DNA of 64,000 bases from Actinoplanes sp. KI2 (GTDB lineage Bacteria > Actinomycetota > Actinomycetes > Mycobacteriales > Micromonosporaceae): NCBI RefSeq assembly GCF_025630775.1, contig NZ_JAOSZE010000036.1:44728-108727 (forward strand). Reading direction: 5' to 3'. Made by a program: the position numbers and the translations under genes. Below are positions 53,185 to 61,389 of this stretch, piece by piece (the stretch's first letter is position 1; each line of letters begins with the position of its first letter). The notes under the pieces are model-generated. The model was not told the origin of the DNA. It saw only the letters and a program-made list of their open reading frames with translations, and did no database searches.

Positions 53185-53553
53185 ATGACCGAGGTGGTCG
53201 TGCGCGACGAGACGATGGCCGGCCGGGCCCTCGACGAGTGGGTGCTGCCGGGCCTGCCCGAGCGGATGAGCGCCCGGGAGCTGGTGCGCCTGCGGGTGCG
53301 CGAGGAGGTGGCCCGGTTCAACGCCGCCCCGGCGCGGCACGACTCGTTCCGCGGGCTGGTGCGGCCGGCCGATCCCGCCAGCCCGCGGCTGGACTGGGAG
53401 GCACAGGCCGACGCCGCGTGCGCGGGGTTCGCAAGCAACGCGTTCGTGATGATTGCCGGTGACCGGCAGATCGAGGATCTCGACGAGATCATCGACCTGG
53501 AACGCGCGCACGCCGTGGCGTTCATCAGGTTGACGCCGCTGGTCGGTGGCTGA
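53185..53553 (+). CDS. Small conserved partner of the DUF4132 protein
   Basis: 122 aa, ATG 53185 with GGGGAGGG upstream. Features: a predicted helix MSARELVRLRVREEVARFNA, then LDWEAQADAACAGFASNAFVMIAGDRQIEDLDEIID, ending VAFIRLTPLVGG. No domain is recognised. Its stop overlaps the DUF4132 start by one base (TGATG), so the two are translationally coupled and probably form a complex. Confidence 0.75.
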   Translation: MTEVVVRDETMAGRALDEWVLPGLPERMSARELVRLRVREEVARFNAAPARHDSFRGLVRPADPASPRLDWEAQADAACAGFASNAFVMIAGDRQIEDLDEIIDLERAHAVAFIRLTPLVGG

Positions 53554-55892
53554 TGACCGATCAGCAGGTCGACGCGGCACGGGCGCTCGCCGATCAGATC
53601 ATCCGCGGCCCGGCGGTCCACGCGCTGGCCGGTCAGAACGGCGAAGTGCGCCGCCAGGCCCTCCGGCTCGTCCACGAGTTCGTGGTGCGCAAGAACTCCT
53701 CCTCACTCCAGCACTACAGCCGTGCCCTGGCCGTCGCGGAGGGGCTCGACACTCCCTGGACCAGGGACGATTTGATCTGGGCGCTGAGCCTGCTGCTGCG
53801 CAAGGACCCCCGCAGGGCAAACTCGGACGCCCCGTTCTGGGTGCCCGGGTTGATCGCCGTCGCGGTCGATCCGGCCGACCTGGACGGTCTGGAGGACCAG
53901 CTGTCGGCCGTGTTCGCCGCGCTGCACGGCACCTTCTGGGTCGGTAAGGACGGGCTGCGCCGACTGGCGCGGCTCTACGGCACCGCACTCGGCCGTTTCC
54001 AGCAAGGAGTGCCCGCCGACCTGTCGATCGCGATGCGCAGTGCCCGCGGGGACACCTCCGGCCTCCGGCCGCTGCTCACCGACGCTGGAGTCCAGGAGGT
54101 CTTCCGGTTCGCCGCCGACCTGGCCAAACCGGCACCGGCGAAGGCCTGGCTGCGCGAGGCCGACGAGCGGCTGGCCGCCGTGCCCGAGGCACGGCAGGCC
54201 GTGGGGCTTCTGCTCGGCGCCTATCGCGGCGGGGCCGATCGCGTGTACGACTACGTCGACGTGCTGCTGCGCGGGCTGGTCTGGCTGCAGTCGCGTGTCG
54301 TCGGCGACGAGAGCACCGCCTTGCTCTGCGACGTCGCTGCCGCGTTCGCCACGCCGATCCGGCGGGGCGGCGGGGACCTCGTCGCGCCCAAGGCCGCGGC
54401 CGCCGCGGTCGACGTTCTGGCCCCGCGCCCGGGCGACGCTCCGGTGCAGATGCTGGCCCGGCTCAGCCTGACCGTACGCAACAGGTCCCTGCTGTCACGG
54501 GTCCGCACCGCCCTGGAACGGATGGGCCGGGAGCGCGGCTGGACGCCCGGCGAGGCACTCGAGCTGACGGTGGACGACCACGGTCTCGACCACACCGGCC
54601 GGCGCGCCTGGAGCATGGGCGAGGGCGACGAAGCCGTGGTGGCCACCGATTCCGGCCGGGCGCGGCTGCAGGCGTACCGGAATGGTGCTCTGCTGCGCGC
54701 CGTGCCGCCCGAGTGGAAGGACGCGGTGGCACCGGCACGCCGCTTGGCCACCGAGATCAACAAGACGCTGGGCGTGGAGCGGCTCCGGGTGGAGGGACTC
54801 TTCTCCCAGGATCGGGTCTGGAACTGGGCCACGTGGGCGCGGCGATACCTCGACCACCCGATCACCGGCGTCACCGCCCGGCACCTGATCTGGCAGGTCT
54901 CGCCGGACGGCACGACCTGGATCTCGGGGCTACCCGAGCGGGCCGACACCGGCTGGACCCTGTCCGATCTGGACTCCGTGCCCGGCGAGGACTGGCGGGT
55001 GCGGCTCTGGCACCCGGCGCTCGCCGGCGCGCCCGAGGTGGCCCGGTGGCGCGGCCACCTCCTCGCGGCCGAGCTGCGGCAGCCGGTCAAACAGGCGTTT
55101 CGCGAGGTCTACCGGCTGACGCCGGCGGAGGAGCAGACGCACACCTATTCCAACCGGTTCGCCGCGCACATCCTGCACTACCGCCAGGCGAACGCGCTGA
55201 TGCGCGAGCGCGGCTGGGCGACCAACTATCTGGGCGGCTGGAACGACGGCTACCACGGCGAGGCGAAGAAGGAGTTCGGCGGCGGCGAATGGCAGGCCGT
55301 CTTCTTCCACGACTGGGTCGAGTCGAGCACCTCGGAGCAGCCCTATTGCACGACCGACCAGGTCCGCTTCGGCCGGCGGGACGGCCGGGCCTGGGCGATC
55401 ACCCCGCTCGCCGAGGTGCCGCATCTGGTCTTCAGCGAGGCCATGCGCGACGTCGACCTGTTCGTCGGCGTCACGTCGATCGCCGCCGACGACGACTGGC
55501 AGGACCGCGGCGAGGAGCGCTTCCACGACTACCGCCTGCGCGCCGCGTTCGCCGAGCTGACCCCGAGCGCCGAGATGCGCCGCGACGCGCTGGCCCGCCT
55601 GCTGCCTCGCCTGACCGTGGGTCCGCGGTGTGAGTTGCAGGAGCGCTTCCTGCGGGTGCGGGGCAGGCTCGGGTCATACCGCATCCACCTCGGCTCGGCC
55701 AACATCCTGATGGAGCCCGACGACGCGTACCTGTGCATCGTCCCCGACCGCGCCAAGGCGAAAAAGGTCGTCCTGCCCTTCGACGATGACCCGGTGCTCT
55801 CGGTGATCCTGTCCAAGGCCATCATGCTGGCCGCCGACGACAAGATCACCGACCCCACGATCGCCGTCCAGCTGCGCCGGAGCCGCCTCTGA
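53553..55892 (+). CDS. DUF4132-family protein
   Basis: 779 aa, ATG 53553. The C-terminal about 400 residues carry the DUF4132 landmarks QPVKQAFREVYRLTPAEEQTHTYSNRFAAHILHYRQ, FSEAMRDVDLFVGVTSIAADDDWQD, RCELQERFLRVRGRLGSYRIHLGSANILMEPDDAYLCIVPD, quoted here only in outline. The N-terminal half is all-helical (HEAT-like). E. coli YehI/MolR homologues add a WGR domain, absent here. The function is unknown; the family is widespread and often paired with small proteins. It ends 3 nt before the convergent membrane-protein gene. Confidence 0.82.
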   Translation: MTDQQVDAARALADQIIRGPAVHALAGQNGEVRRQALRLVHEFVVRKNSSSLQHYSRALAVAEGLDTPWTRDDLIWALSLLLRKDPRRANSDAPFWVPGLIAVAVDPADLDGLEDQLSAVFAALHGTFWVGKDGLRRLARLYGTALGRFQQGVPADLSIAMRSARGDTSGLRPLLTDAGVQEVFRFAADLAKPAPAKAWLREADERLAAVPEARQAVGLLLGAYRGGADRVYDYVDVLLRGLVWLQSRVVGDESTALLCDVAAAFATPIRRGGGDLVAPKAAAAAVDVLAPRPGDAPVQMLARLSLTVRNRSLLSRVRTALERMGRERGWTPGEALELTVDDHGLDHTGRRAWSMGEGDEAVVATDSGRARLQAYRNGALLRAVPPEWKDAVAPARRLATEINKTLGVERLRVEGLFSQDRVWNWATWARRYLDHPITGVTARHLIWQVSPDGTTWISGLPERADTGWTLSDLDSVPGEDWRVRLWHPALAGAPEVARWRGHLLAAELRQPVKQAFREVYRLTPAEEQTHTYSNRFAAHILHYRQANALMRERGWATNYLGGWNDGYHGEAKKEFGGGEWQAVFFHDWVESSTSEQPYCTTDQVRFGRRDGRAWAITPLAEVPHLVFSEAMRDVDLFVGVTSIAADDDWQDRGEERFHDYRLRAAFAELTPSAEMRRDALARLLPRLTVGPRCELQERFLRVRGRLGSYRIHLGSANILMEPDDAYLCIVPDRAKAKKVVLPFDDDPVLSVILSKAIMLAADDKITDPTIAVQLRRSRL

Positions 55893-55895
55893 AGA

Positions 55896-56726
55896 TCATT
55901 TGAGGTAGGTCACCTCGACCTCGTAGTCGCCCGCGGCGGTGGCTTTGGTGAACCGCAGGACGAAGCGCCGGGGGTTGAGCGTGTCGCCCGAGGTACCGCA
56001 GAACGGTCCCTCGCCGATCAGTTTCCTGACCGCGTTCTGCGCCACGACGGTGCAGGTGCTGTCGTGACCCTGCGGCGCGAACCGCGCGTTGCCATGTCTG
56101 GTGATGGTGCCCGGCTCGATCTGGAAATCGTCGTCCGCGGTGCCCGTGTCGTTGAAGGGGATCGCGTCCGAGTCCACGTCGAGGTAGACCGCGGAGGTGA
56201 CGACGAGCCTCTCGGTGACCGTCGGGCCGCCGGCGGTGCGCGCCGGCTCCCGGGGCTCCGCGGGTGTCGTTGCCCCGGCGCGGGCCGGCGGGCTTGCGGT
56301 GCGGCCCGGCGCCGCTCCCGGGTCGGCGCCGTCGATCCGGTTGGTCGCCGTCGTCGGGGCGTCGCCCGGCGGCGGGTTGTCACCCATCGGCGGGGCGTCA
56401 CCCAGCGGCGGGGCGTCACTCAGCGACGGGGCGTCACCCAGCGACGGGGCGTCACCCAGCGGCGAGGTGGCTGTCGGCTGTGCCGGTGTGGCGCTGGGCG
56501 ATGGGGGCACGGCTGCTTTGGCGTCGCACCACCTCTTCATCCCGCAAAACGCCGGGAAGGTGACCGCCACGGCACCCACCAGGGCCACTATGACCGAGGC
56601 CACCGCGGTGATCGTGGTGGTACTGACAGTCGAGCTCGTCGGGGCGGCCGGCTTCGGGGCGGCGGTCTTCCGGCCGGCTGCCGGTGGCCTCGGCTTCTTC
56701 GGTGTGCGCCTGCCCAACGTGGTCAT
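55896..56726 (-). CDS. Single-span membrane protein with Pro-rich repeats
   Basis: 276 aa from ATG 56726. The N-terminus is basic and Pro-rich (RRTPKKPRPPAAGRKTAAPK), with one membrane helix (TAVASVIVALVGAVAVTFPAF) near residue 50. Then a repeat of GDAPSL-type hexapeptides (56376-56466), a further Pro/Ala-rich tether, and a C-terminal outer domain of about 110 residues with LVVTSAVYLDVDSDAIPFND and a paired CTVVAQ / GPFCGT. Unrecognised; probably a cell-surface sensor or adhesive domain. Confidence 0.65.
   Translation of the reverse strand: MTTLGRRTPKKPRPPAAGRKTAAPKPAAPTSSTVSTTTITAVASVIVALVGAVAVTFPAFCGMKRWCDAKAAVPPSPSATPAQPTATSPLGDAPSLGDAPSLSDAPPLGDAPPMGDNPPPGDAPTTATNRIDGADPGAAPGRTASPPARAGATTPAEPREPARTAGGPTVTERLVVTSAVYLDVDSDAIPFNDTGTADDDFQIEPGTITRHGNARFAPQGHDSTCTVVAQNAVRKLIGEGPFCGTSGDTLNPRRFVLRFTKATAAGDYEVEVTYLK
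56376..56466 (-). repeat. 18-bp in-frame repeat (GDAPSL)
   Basis: About five copies of an 18-bp unit (minus-strand sense GDAPSL, GDAPSL, SDAPPL, GDAPPM, GDNPPP) in the tether of the membrane protein. Confidence 0.75.
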
Positions 56727-56836
56727 CAGCTCCGAGAGAGACGTACTGCGGCGGACGACCTCAGAAACGACACACCCCCACGGGCCGCAACTGTCGCCTT
56801 GCGGACCTACTCCACGCCTAGGTCGCCCTGCCGCAC

Positions 56837-57772
56837 CTATCCCGCGCGGAAGGTGCGTCGGTAGGTGTCCGGCGCGACTCCGACCGTACGGTGGAAATGT
56901 CTGCGCAGTGTCGTCGCCGTGCCCAGGCCGGCGGCCTCGGCGATGACGTCGATGCTCTGGTCGCTGCTCTCGAGCAGCTCCTGGGCGCGCCGGACCCGCT
57001 GGGTGGACAACCATTGCAGCGGTGTCGTGCCGGTGGCCGAGCGGAACAGCCGGGCCAGGTTGCGGGAGCTCATGTTGGCCTGCCGGGCCAGGTCCTCGAC
57101 GGTCAGCGGATGGTCGAGGCGTTCCATCACCCAGGGCAACAGGCCGCCGAGCGGGTGGTCGTCGCGGGCCGGGACCGGGGTGGTGACGAACTGGGCCTGG
57201 CCGCCGGCGCGGTGGGGCGGGACGACGAGGCGGCGGGCGACGGCGTTGGCGACGGTCGAGCCGTGGTCGCGGCGGATCAGGTGCAGGCACAGGTCGATGG
57301 CGGCGGCCTTGCCGGCCGAGGCCAGCACCTTGCCGTTGTCGACGTAGAGGACGTCCGGGTCGACGTGCACCCGGGGGTAGCGGGCGGCCAGCTCGCCGGT
57401 GTGTGCCCAGTGGGTGGTGGCGCGCAGGCCGTCGAGCACACCGGCGGCGGCGAGCACGAACGCGCCGGTGCACAGCGACACCATCCGGGCGCCGGCCTGA
57501 TGGGCGGCGCGCACGGCGTCGACGAGATCGGCGGGCAGCTCGGCGTCGACGTCGACGGCCGGGACGATCACGGTATCGGCGCCGGCGAGCCGGTCCGGCC
57601 CGGCGTCGGGCTGCACGGTGAACCGGCCGGCGCGGACCGGGCCGGCGCCGCAGACGACCATGTCGTACCACGGGTCGGCGAGGCCGGTGGTATCCCGGGC
57701 GAAGATCTCGCAGGCGGCGGCGAACTCGAAGTGCAGCATGCCGTCGGTGGCGGCGAGCGCGATCGTGGCCAT
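56837..57772 (-). CDS. GlxA-family AraC regulator with DJ-1/PfpI domain
   Basis: 311 aa from ATG 57772. The N-terminal class-I amidotransferase-like domain (DJ-1/PfpI) shows MVSLCTGAFVLAAAGVLDG with the nucleophile-elbow Cys. The C-terminal AraC domain: HPLTVEDLARQANMSSRNLARLFRSATGTTPLQWL with the second HTH SSDQSIDVIAEAAGLGTATTLRRHF. Such regulators often control catabolic or stress genes. It is divergent from the reductase at 57876, its likely target. Confidence 0.93.
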   Translation of the reverse strand: MATIALAATDGMLHFEFAAACEIFARDTTGLADPWYDMVVCGAGPVRAGRFTVQPDAGPDRLAGADTVIVPAVDVDAELPADLVDAVRAAHQAGARMVSLCTGAFVLAAAGVLDGLRATTHWAHTGELAARYPRVHVDPDVLYVDNGKVLASAGKAAAIDLCLHLIRRDHGSTVANAVARRLVVPPHRAGGQAQFVTTPVPARDDHPLGGLLPWVMERLDHPLTVEDLARQANMSSRNLARLFRSATGTTPLQWLSTQRVRRAQELLESSDQSIDVIAEAAGLGTATTLRRHFHRTVGVAPDTYRRTFRAG

Positions 57773-57875
57773 GTCCGAAACTGTACGGGCATTGGCGTTC
57801 CAGACACTCGCCGTGGGCCGGGGACTGCCGGAGGATCCGGGTAGACGATCTTTTGGGCGGCGCGGAGGAGTGGCG

Positions 57876-58937
57876 ATGAAGACCGTGGCGGTGTTCGGGG
57901 CGTACGGGCACACCGGCCGTTTCGTGGTGGCGGAGCTGCGCGCTCGCGGGTTCGCTCCGCTGCTTCTGGGGCGGAACGCGGATCGGCTGGAGGCGCTGGC
58001 GGCCGAGCATCCGGGGCTGGAGCACCGGGTCGCGTCGGCCGGCGACCCGGCCTCCCTGGACGCGGCGGTGAAGGGCGCCGCCGCGGTGATCAACTGCGCG
58101 GGCCCGTTCGCGTCGACCGCCGGGCCGGTGATCGAGGCGGCGTTGCGGGCCCGGATCCCGTATGTGGACGTGGCGGCCGAGATCGAGGCCAATGTGGACA
58201 CCTTCGACCGCTACGCCGAACCGGCGCGGGAGGCGGGTGTCGTGGTGGTGCCGGCCATGGCCTTCTACGGCGGGCTCGGCGACCTGCTGGTGACGGCGGC
58301 AATCGGCGACACCGACGCGGCCACCGGCGACACCAGCGCGGGGGCAATCGGCGACATCGGCGCGGCGGACGAGGTGCATGTCGCGTACGGGCTGAGCAGC
58401 TGGCAGCCGACGGCCGGAACGCTGGCCGCCGGGGTGGTCTCGCGGGACCGGCGCGGCGGCCGGCGGGTCCGCTACACCGGCGGCCGGCTGGAGTACTACC
58501 CGGCCGAGGGCGATCTGCCCACGGTGGAATGGGAGTTCCCGGCGCCGCTGGGGCGCCGCGCGGTTCTCGGCGGGTTCACCATGCCCGACGTGGTGACCGT
58601 GCCGAGCCACCTGCGCGTGAGCGAGGTGCACACGTACATGACGATCGAGGCGGCCACCGGCCTGGCCGCGGCGGTCCCGGTCGAGGAGTCCGGACGGACG
58701 GCGGAGACCTTCACCGTCGACGTGGTCGTGCGCACCGGCGGCACGCAGCGGCGCAGCACGGCGAGCGGGCGGGACATCTACGCGGTCAGCGCGCCGCTGG
58801 CGGTGGAGGCGGTGGACCGGATCCTGACCGGCCGGACTCATCGGGCGGGCGGTGTCACCTCGGCCGGGGAGATCTTCGACGCGGCGGACTTCCTGCGAGC
58901 GCTGTCGGCGCACCTCACGGTTACCTCAATCGCCTGA
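57876..58937 (+). CDS. Saccharopine-dehydrogenase-like NAD(P)-binding reductase
   Basis: 353 aa from ATG 57876 (GGAGGAG upstream). N-terminal Rossmann motif VAVFGAYGHTGRFVVAELRARG, then VINCAGPFASTAGPVIEAAL and YVDVAAEIEANV, as in SDR/saccharopine-dehydrogenase-like trans-acting enoyl reductases. An imperfect repeat (GDTDAATGDTSAGAIGDIG) near residues 145-163 (58305-58365) lengthens a loop. Probably under the control of the divergent GlxA-type regulator. Substrate unknown. Confidence 0.85.
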   Translation: MKTVAVFGAYGHTGRFVVAELRARGFAPLLLGRNADRLEALAAEHPGLEHRVASAGDPASLDAAVKGAAAVINCAGPFASTAGPVIEAALRARIPYVDVAAEIEANVDTFDRYAEPAREAGVVVVPAMAFYGGLGDLLVTAAIGDTDAATGDTSAGAIGDIGAADEVHVAYGLSSWQPTAGTLAAGVVSRDRRGGRRVRYTGGRLEYYPAEGDLPTVEWEFPAPLGRRAVLGGFTMPDVVTVPSHLRVSEVHTYMTIEAATGLAAAVPVEESGRTAETFTVDVVVRTGGTQRRSTASGRDIYAVSAPLAVEAVDRILTGRTHRAGGVTSAGEIFDAADFLRALSAHLTVTSIA

Positions 58938-59243
58938 TCCGGCCGACGCCATCCGCGCCCGCGAGGTCCGGGCCCGCGCGCTGGACATCCGCACCACGCT
59001 CGAACATGAGTCGGCCGGGGAACCTGCGGGACAAGCTCGGCATCCGCATGCGGCCTGCGAAACCGATGCGCGTCGAAGTATCGTGTCCAAAAGCTCTCGG
59101 TCGGGGCCCGAGACCTCCATCGAGATCCTTTGCGGTTCCAGCGCCACCGGAGGTGCTCCGGACGGCGCGAGTGCGGACACCGGCGGCAAAGCCGGCTGGC
59201 ACGACCGTGACTCACCAAAGCCGCGGACGCGGAAGGCTGGTGG
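58938..59243. other. 306-bp region upstream of the FxsA gene
   Basis: No credible gene. It should hold the promoter of the peptide cassette. A GGAAGG ribosome site at 59233-59238 precedes the ATG at 59244. No palindrome stands out. Confidence 0.4.
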
Positions 59244-59432
59244 ATGAACGCTACGACTGGCGGCCCGGAAGGCCTCTCCACGGAGGACGAGGCCGTTCCC
59301 GACGTCACCAAGATTCCTCTGCTCCAGCTCGTCACCCACGGAGACCGGGTATGGGACGCGGCGATTCGGCGGCTGGTCAAGGATGTCGTCGAGGCCGACG
59401 AGATCACGGCTGGCTTCGGCAACATCCCATGA
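59244..59432 (+). CDS. fxsA: FxsA-type RiPP precursor peptide
   Basis: 62 aa, ATG 59244 with GGAAGG 5 nt upstream. An acidic leader (STEDEAVPDVTKIPLLQLV) is followed by a helix (VWDAAIRRLVKDVVEADE) and the terminal core ITAG-F58-G-N-I-P62. FxsA precursors (TIGR04268 in type) end in F-x-S-x-x; here the third residue is Asn, giving F-x-N-x-x. The FxsB maturase cross-links the core Phe ring to a neighbouring side chain to form a cyclophane. The stop overlaps the fxsB start (ATGA), which strongly supports the assignment. Confidence 0.85.
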   Translation: MNATTGGPEGLSTEDEAVPDVTKIPLLQLVTHGDRVWDAAIRRLVKDVVEADEITAGFGNIP

Positions 59433-60649
59433 CCCGGCCGCACGAATGGCCGGCCGATCTGGATGTCACGGCCGCGCTGGCGGGGGGCTTTCGGCCGTAC
59501 GCTTTCCGGGAGTTCGTCCTCAAGATCAACCAGCGGTGCAACCTCGCCTGCGATTACTGCTACGTCTATGCGATGGGCGACCACAGCTGGCGCGATCGAC
59601 CGAGCGTGATGTCCGGCGAGGTCCTGCGGACCGCGGCGGCCCGCATCGCGGAGCATGCCCGCGAGCACGAACTGGACACGGTACGGGTGATCCTCCACGG
59701 CGGCGAACCGCTCCTGAGCGGCCGCGATCGCCTCGCCGCCCTGATCGGCCGGCTGAAGACCGACATCGGTGACCGCCGTCTGCAGATCGCGGTGCAGACC
59801 AACGGCTTGCTGCTCGACGAGCCGATGCTCGACCTGTTCCGGGCCGAAGGCGTCCAGGTGGGGGTCAGCATGGACGGGGCCGGCGCCGACAACGACCGGC
59901 ACCGCCGGCACGCGGACGGCCGGGGCAGCGCCGCCGCCGTGGAGCGTGCTCTGGGCCTGCTCACCGACGCCCGCTACCGGCCGATATTCGCGGGCATCCT
60001 CTGCACGATCGACGTCACGACCGACCCGGCCCAGGTCTATGAGGCGCTGCTGCGGCATCGACCGCCGCAGATCGATTTCCTGCTGCCGCACGCGAACTGG
60101 AGCCGCCCGCCGACGCGGCCGGACCAGCGCGACGACGCGTACGGCGACTGGCTGGTCGCCGTGTTCGACCGTTGGTACGACGCGCCCCGGCAGGAGACCC
60201 GCGTCCGGGTTCTCGAAGAGATCCTCAGCCTCGTTCTCGGCGGGGCGAGCCGGTCGGAACAGGTCGGCCTCAGCCCGGTCACCGTCGCGGTCGTCGAGTC
60301 CGACGGCGACATCGAGCAGGTCGACTCCCTGAAATCGGCCTTCCCGGGCGCGTCCGCCACCGGGCTGAACATCGCGACCAACTCCTTCGACCAGGCGCTT
60401 CGCCATCCGGGCATCGTGGCGCGTCAGCTCGGGGCGGCCGCGCTGTGCGCCGAGTGCGTCGCCTGCTCGATCCATGAGTTGTGCGGCGCCGGTCACTACG
60501 CGCACCGGTACGCGACCGGCCGCGGTTTTCTCAACCGGTCCGTCTACTGCGCCGATCTGAGCCGGATCATCACGCACGTACGACGGCGGGTCACCGCCGA
60601 CATCGCCGACCGCGAACGGGGTGAGAGCGCGGGTGTTCGATCGCCATAG
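59429..60649 (+). CDS. fxsB: FxsB-family radical SAM/SPASM cyclophane-forming peptide maturase
   Basis: 406 aa, ATG 59429. The radical SAM cluster is C37-NLA-C41-DY-C44 (CX3CX2C) in FVLKINQRCNLACDYCYVY; HGGEPLL follows. Family-specific blocks: FREFVLKI, DRHRRHADGRGS, IDFLLPHANWSRPP, DAYGDWLVAVFDRWYD, QVDSLKSAFPGA. The C-terminal SPASM Cys set is in ALCAECVACSIHELCGAGHYAHRY and VYCADL. It uses SAM-derived radicals to cross-link the FxsA core. The rest of the classical locus is reduced to one truncated gene downstream. Confidence 0.93.
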   Translation: MTRPHEWPADLDVTAALAGGFRPYAFREFVLKINQRCNLACDYCYVYAMGDHSWRDRPSVMSGEVLRTAAARIAEHAREHELDTVRVILHGGEPLLSGRDRLAALIGRLKTDIGDRRLQIAVQTNGLLLDEPMLDLFRAEGVQVGVSMDGAGADNDRHRRHADGRGSAAAVERALGLLTDARYRPIFAGILCTIDVTTDPAQVYEALLRHRPPQIDFLLPHANWSRPPTRPDQRDDAYGDWLVAVFDRWYDAPRQETRVRVLEEILSLVLGGASRSEQVGLSPVTVAVVESDGDIEQVDSLKSAFPGASATGLNIATNSFDQALRHPGIVARQLGAAALCAECVACSIHELCGAGHYAHRYATGRGFLNRSVYCADLSRIITHVRRRVTADIADRERGESAGVRSP

Positions 60650-60758
60650 GGTCACGCGTGCGCAGCTGACCGGGTTGGCATCCGGCACGTTCAGCCCCGC
60701 GCCGATGCGACTGCTGCGGTCCGCCGAGCTCAGCCGGCGACTCCTGCTCCTCCGGTAG
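60621..60758 (+). pseudogene. Truncated HExxH-type tailoring gene of the FxsA/FxsB locus
   Basis: From GTG 60621 (or GTG 60633) a frame overlapping the fxsB end reads RHRVTRAQLTGLASGTFSP, then APMRLLRSAELSRRLLLLR and TAG at 60756-60758. This is the conserved opening of the HExxH-motif peptide modification proteins (TIGR04267 in type, aKG-HExxH beta-hydroxylase-like) that regularly follow fxsB. After TAG the frame continues VADV but then meets the next gene. The HExxH part is absent, so the gene is a remnant. Confidence 0.7.
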
Positions 60759-60796
60759 GTCGCCGATGTCGAACCGTTGCCCTCGGACGACACCGA

Positions 60797-60802
60797 TAGC
60801 GT
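60797..60802 (+). promoter_or_regulatory. -10 element of a leaderless promoter
   Basis: TAGCGT is followed by 7 nt and then ATG 60810; no Shine-Dalgarno is present. Confidence 0.5.
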
Positions 60803-60809
60803 TGGCCGC

Positions 60810-61295
60810 ATGGATCTATTGCCGCTCATCGCCACGACGGTCGGTGCCGCCATCGCGCTCTCCGGCACCCTGCTCACGGATGTCCGGCGGGACCGCCGGC
60901 AGCGGGACCGGGACAATCAGCAGCTGCGCCGCGAGGTGTACGTCGGGTTCGCGCTCGCCCTGAACACGGCGCACGACACGCTTCGGCAGATCGGCAACGG
61001 GACGGCGACCGGGGACGAGCGGCGGGCCGCGGCTGGGCGGGCGCTGGGTGAGGCGTACGGCGCGCGGGAGCGGCTGCTCATGATTGCCACGGAGCCGGTC
61101 GCGGTCGCCGGCGAGGCGGCCTTTCTGCGGCTCGGCGAGATCCGCAGCGCCATCCGCGACGGGGCGACGACGAAATCCGAGAGCTACCGGACGACGTACG
61201 AGAAGTGGGCCGAGGCGATCTGGCATTTCCGCATGACCGTACGGAGTGAGCTCGGTCAACAGGCACTGCCGCAGCTCGTGGAGGGCTTTTCTTGA
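60810..61295 (+). CDS. Small protein with one N-terminal membrane helix
   Basis: 161 aa from ATG 60810 (in-frame TTG 60777 upstream is less likely). It starts MDLLPLIATTVGAAIALSG, one hydrophobic helix, then the charged linker DVRRDRRQRDRDN and a helical cytoplasmic domain with REVYVGFALALNTAHDTLRQ. This arrangement is common in small actinobacterial hypothetical proteins. No function can be assigned. Confidence 0.7.
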   Translation: MDLLPLIATTVGAAIALSGTLLTDVRRDRRQRDRDNQQLRREVYVGFALALNTAHDTLRQIGNGTATGDERRAAAGRALGEAYGARERLLMIATEPVAVAGEAAFLRLGEIRSAIRDGATTKSESYRTTYEKWAEAIWHFRMTVRSELGQQALPQLVEGFS

Positions 61296-61389
61296 GTCAC
61301 ACCTAACGGGGGCCGCGTTTGTCGTATCCGGGCGGCGTTGTTCGTAGCAAGGGTGAAAAGCCGCCGTGACGATCAGGGAGAACCGACCG

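Noticed and set aside
59244..60649. Lanthipeptide or lasso-peptide cluster
   Set aside because: No LanC, LanM or lasso cyclase; the maturase has a CX3CX2C radical SAM site and SPASM cysteines, and the precursor has no Cys.
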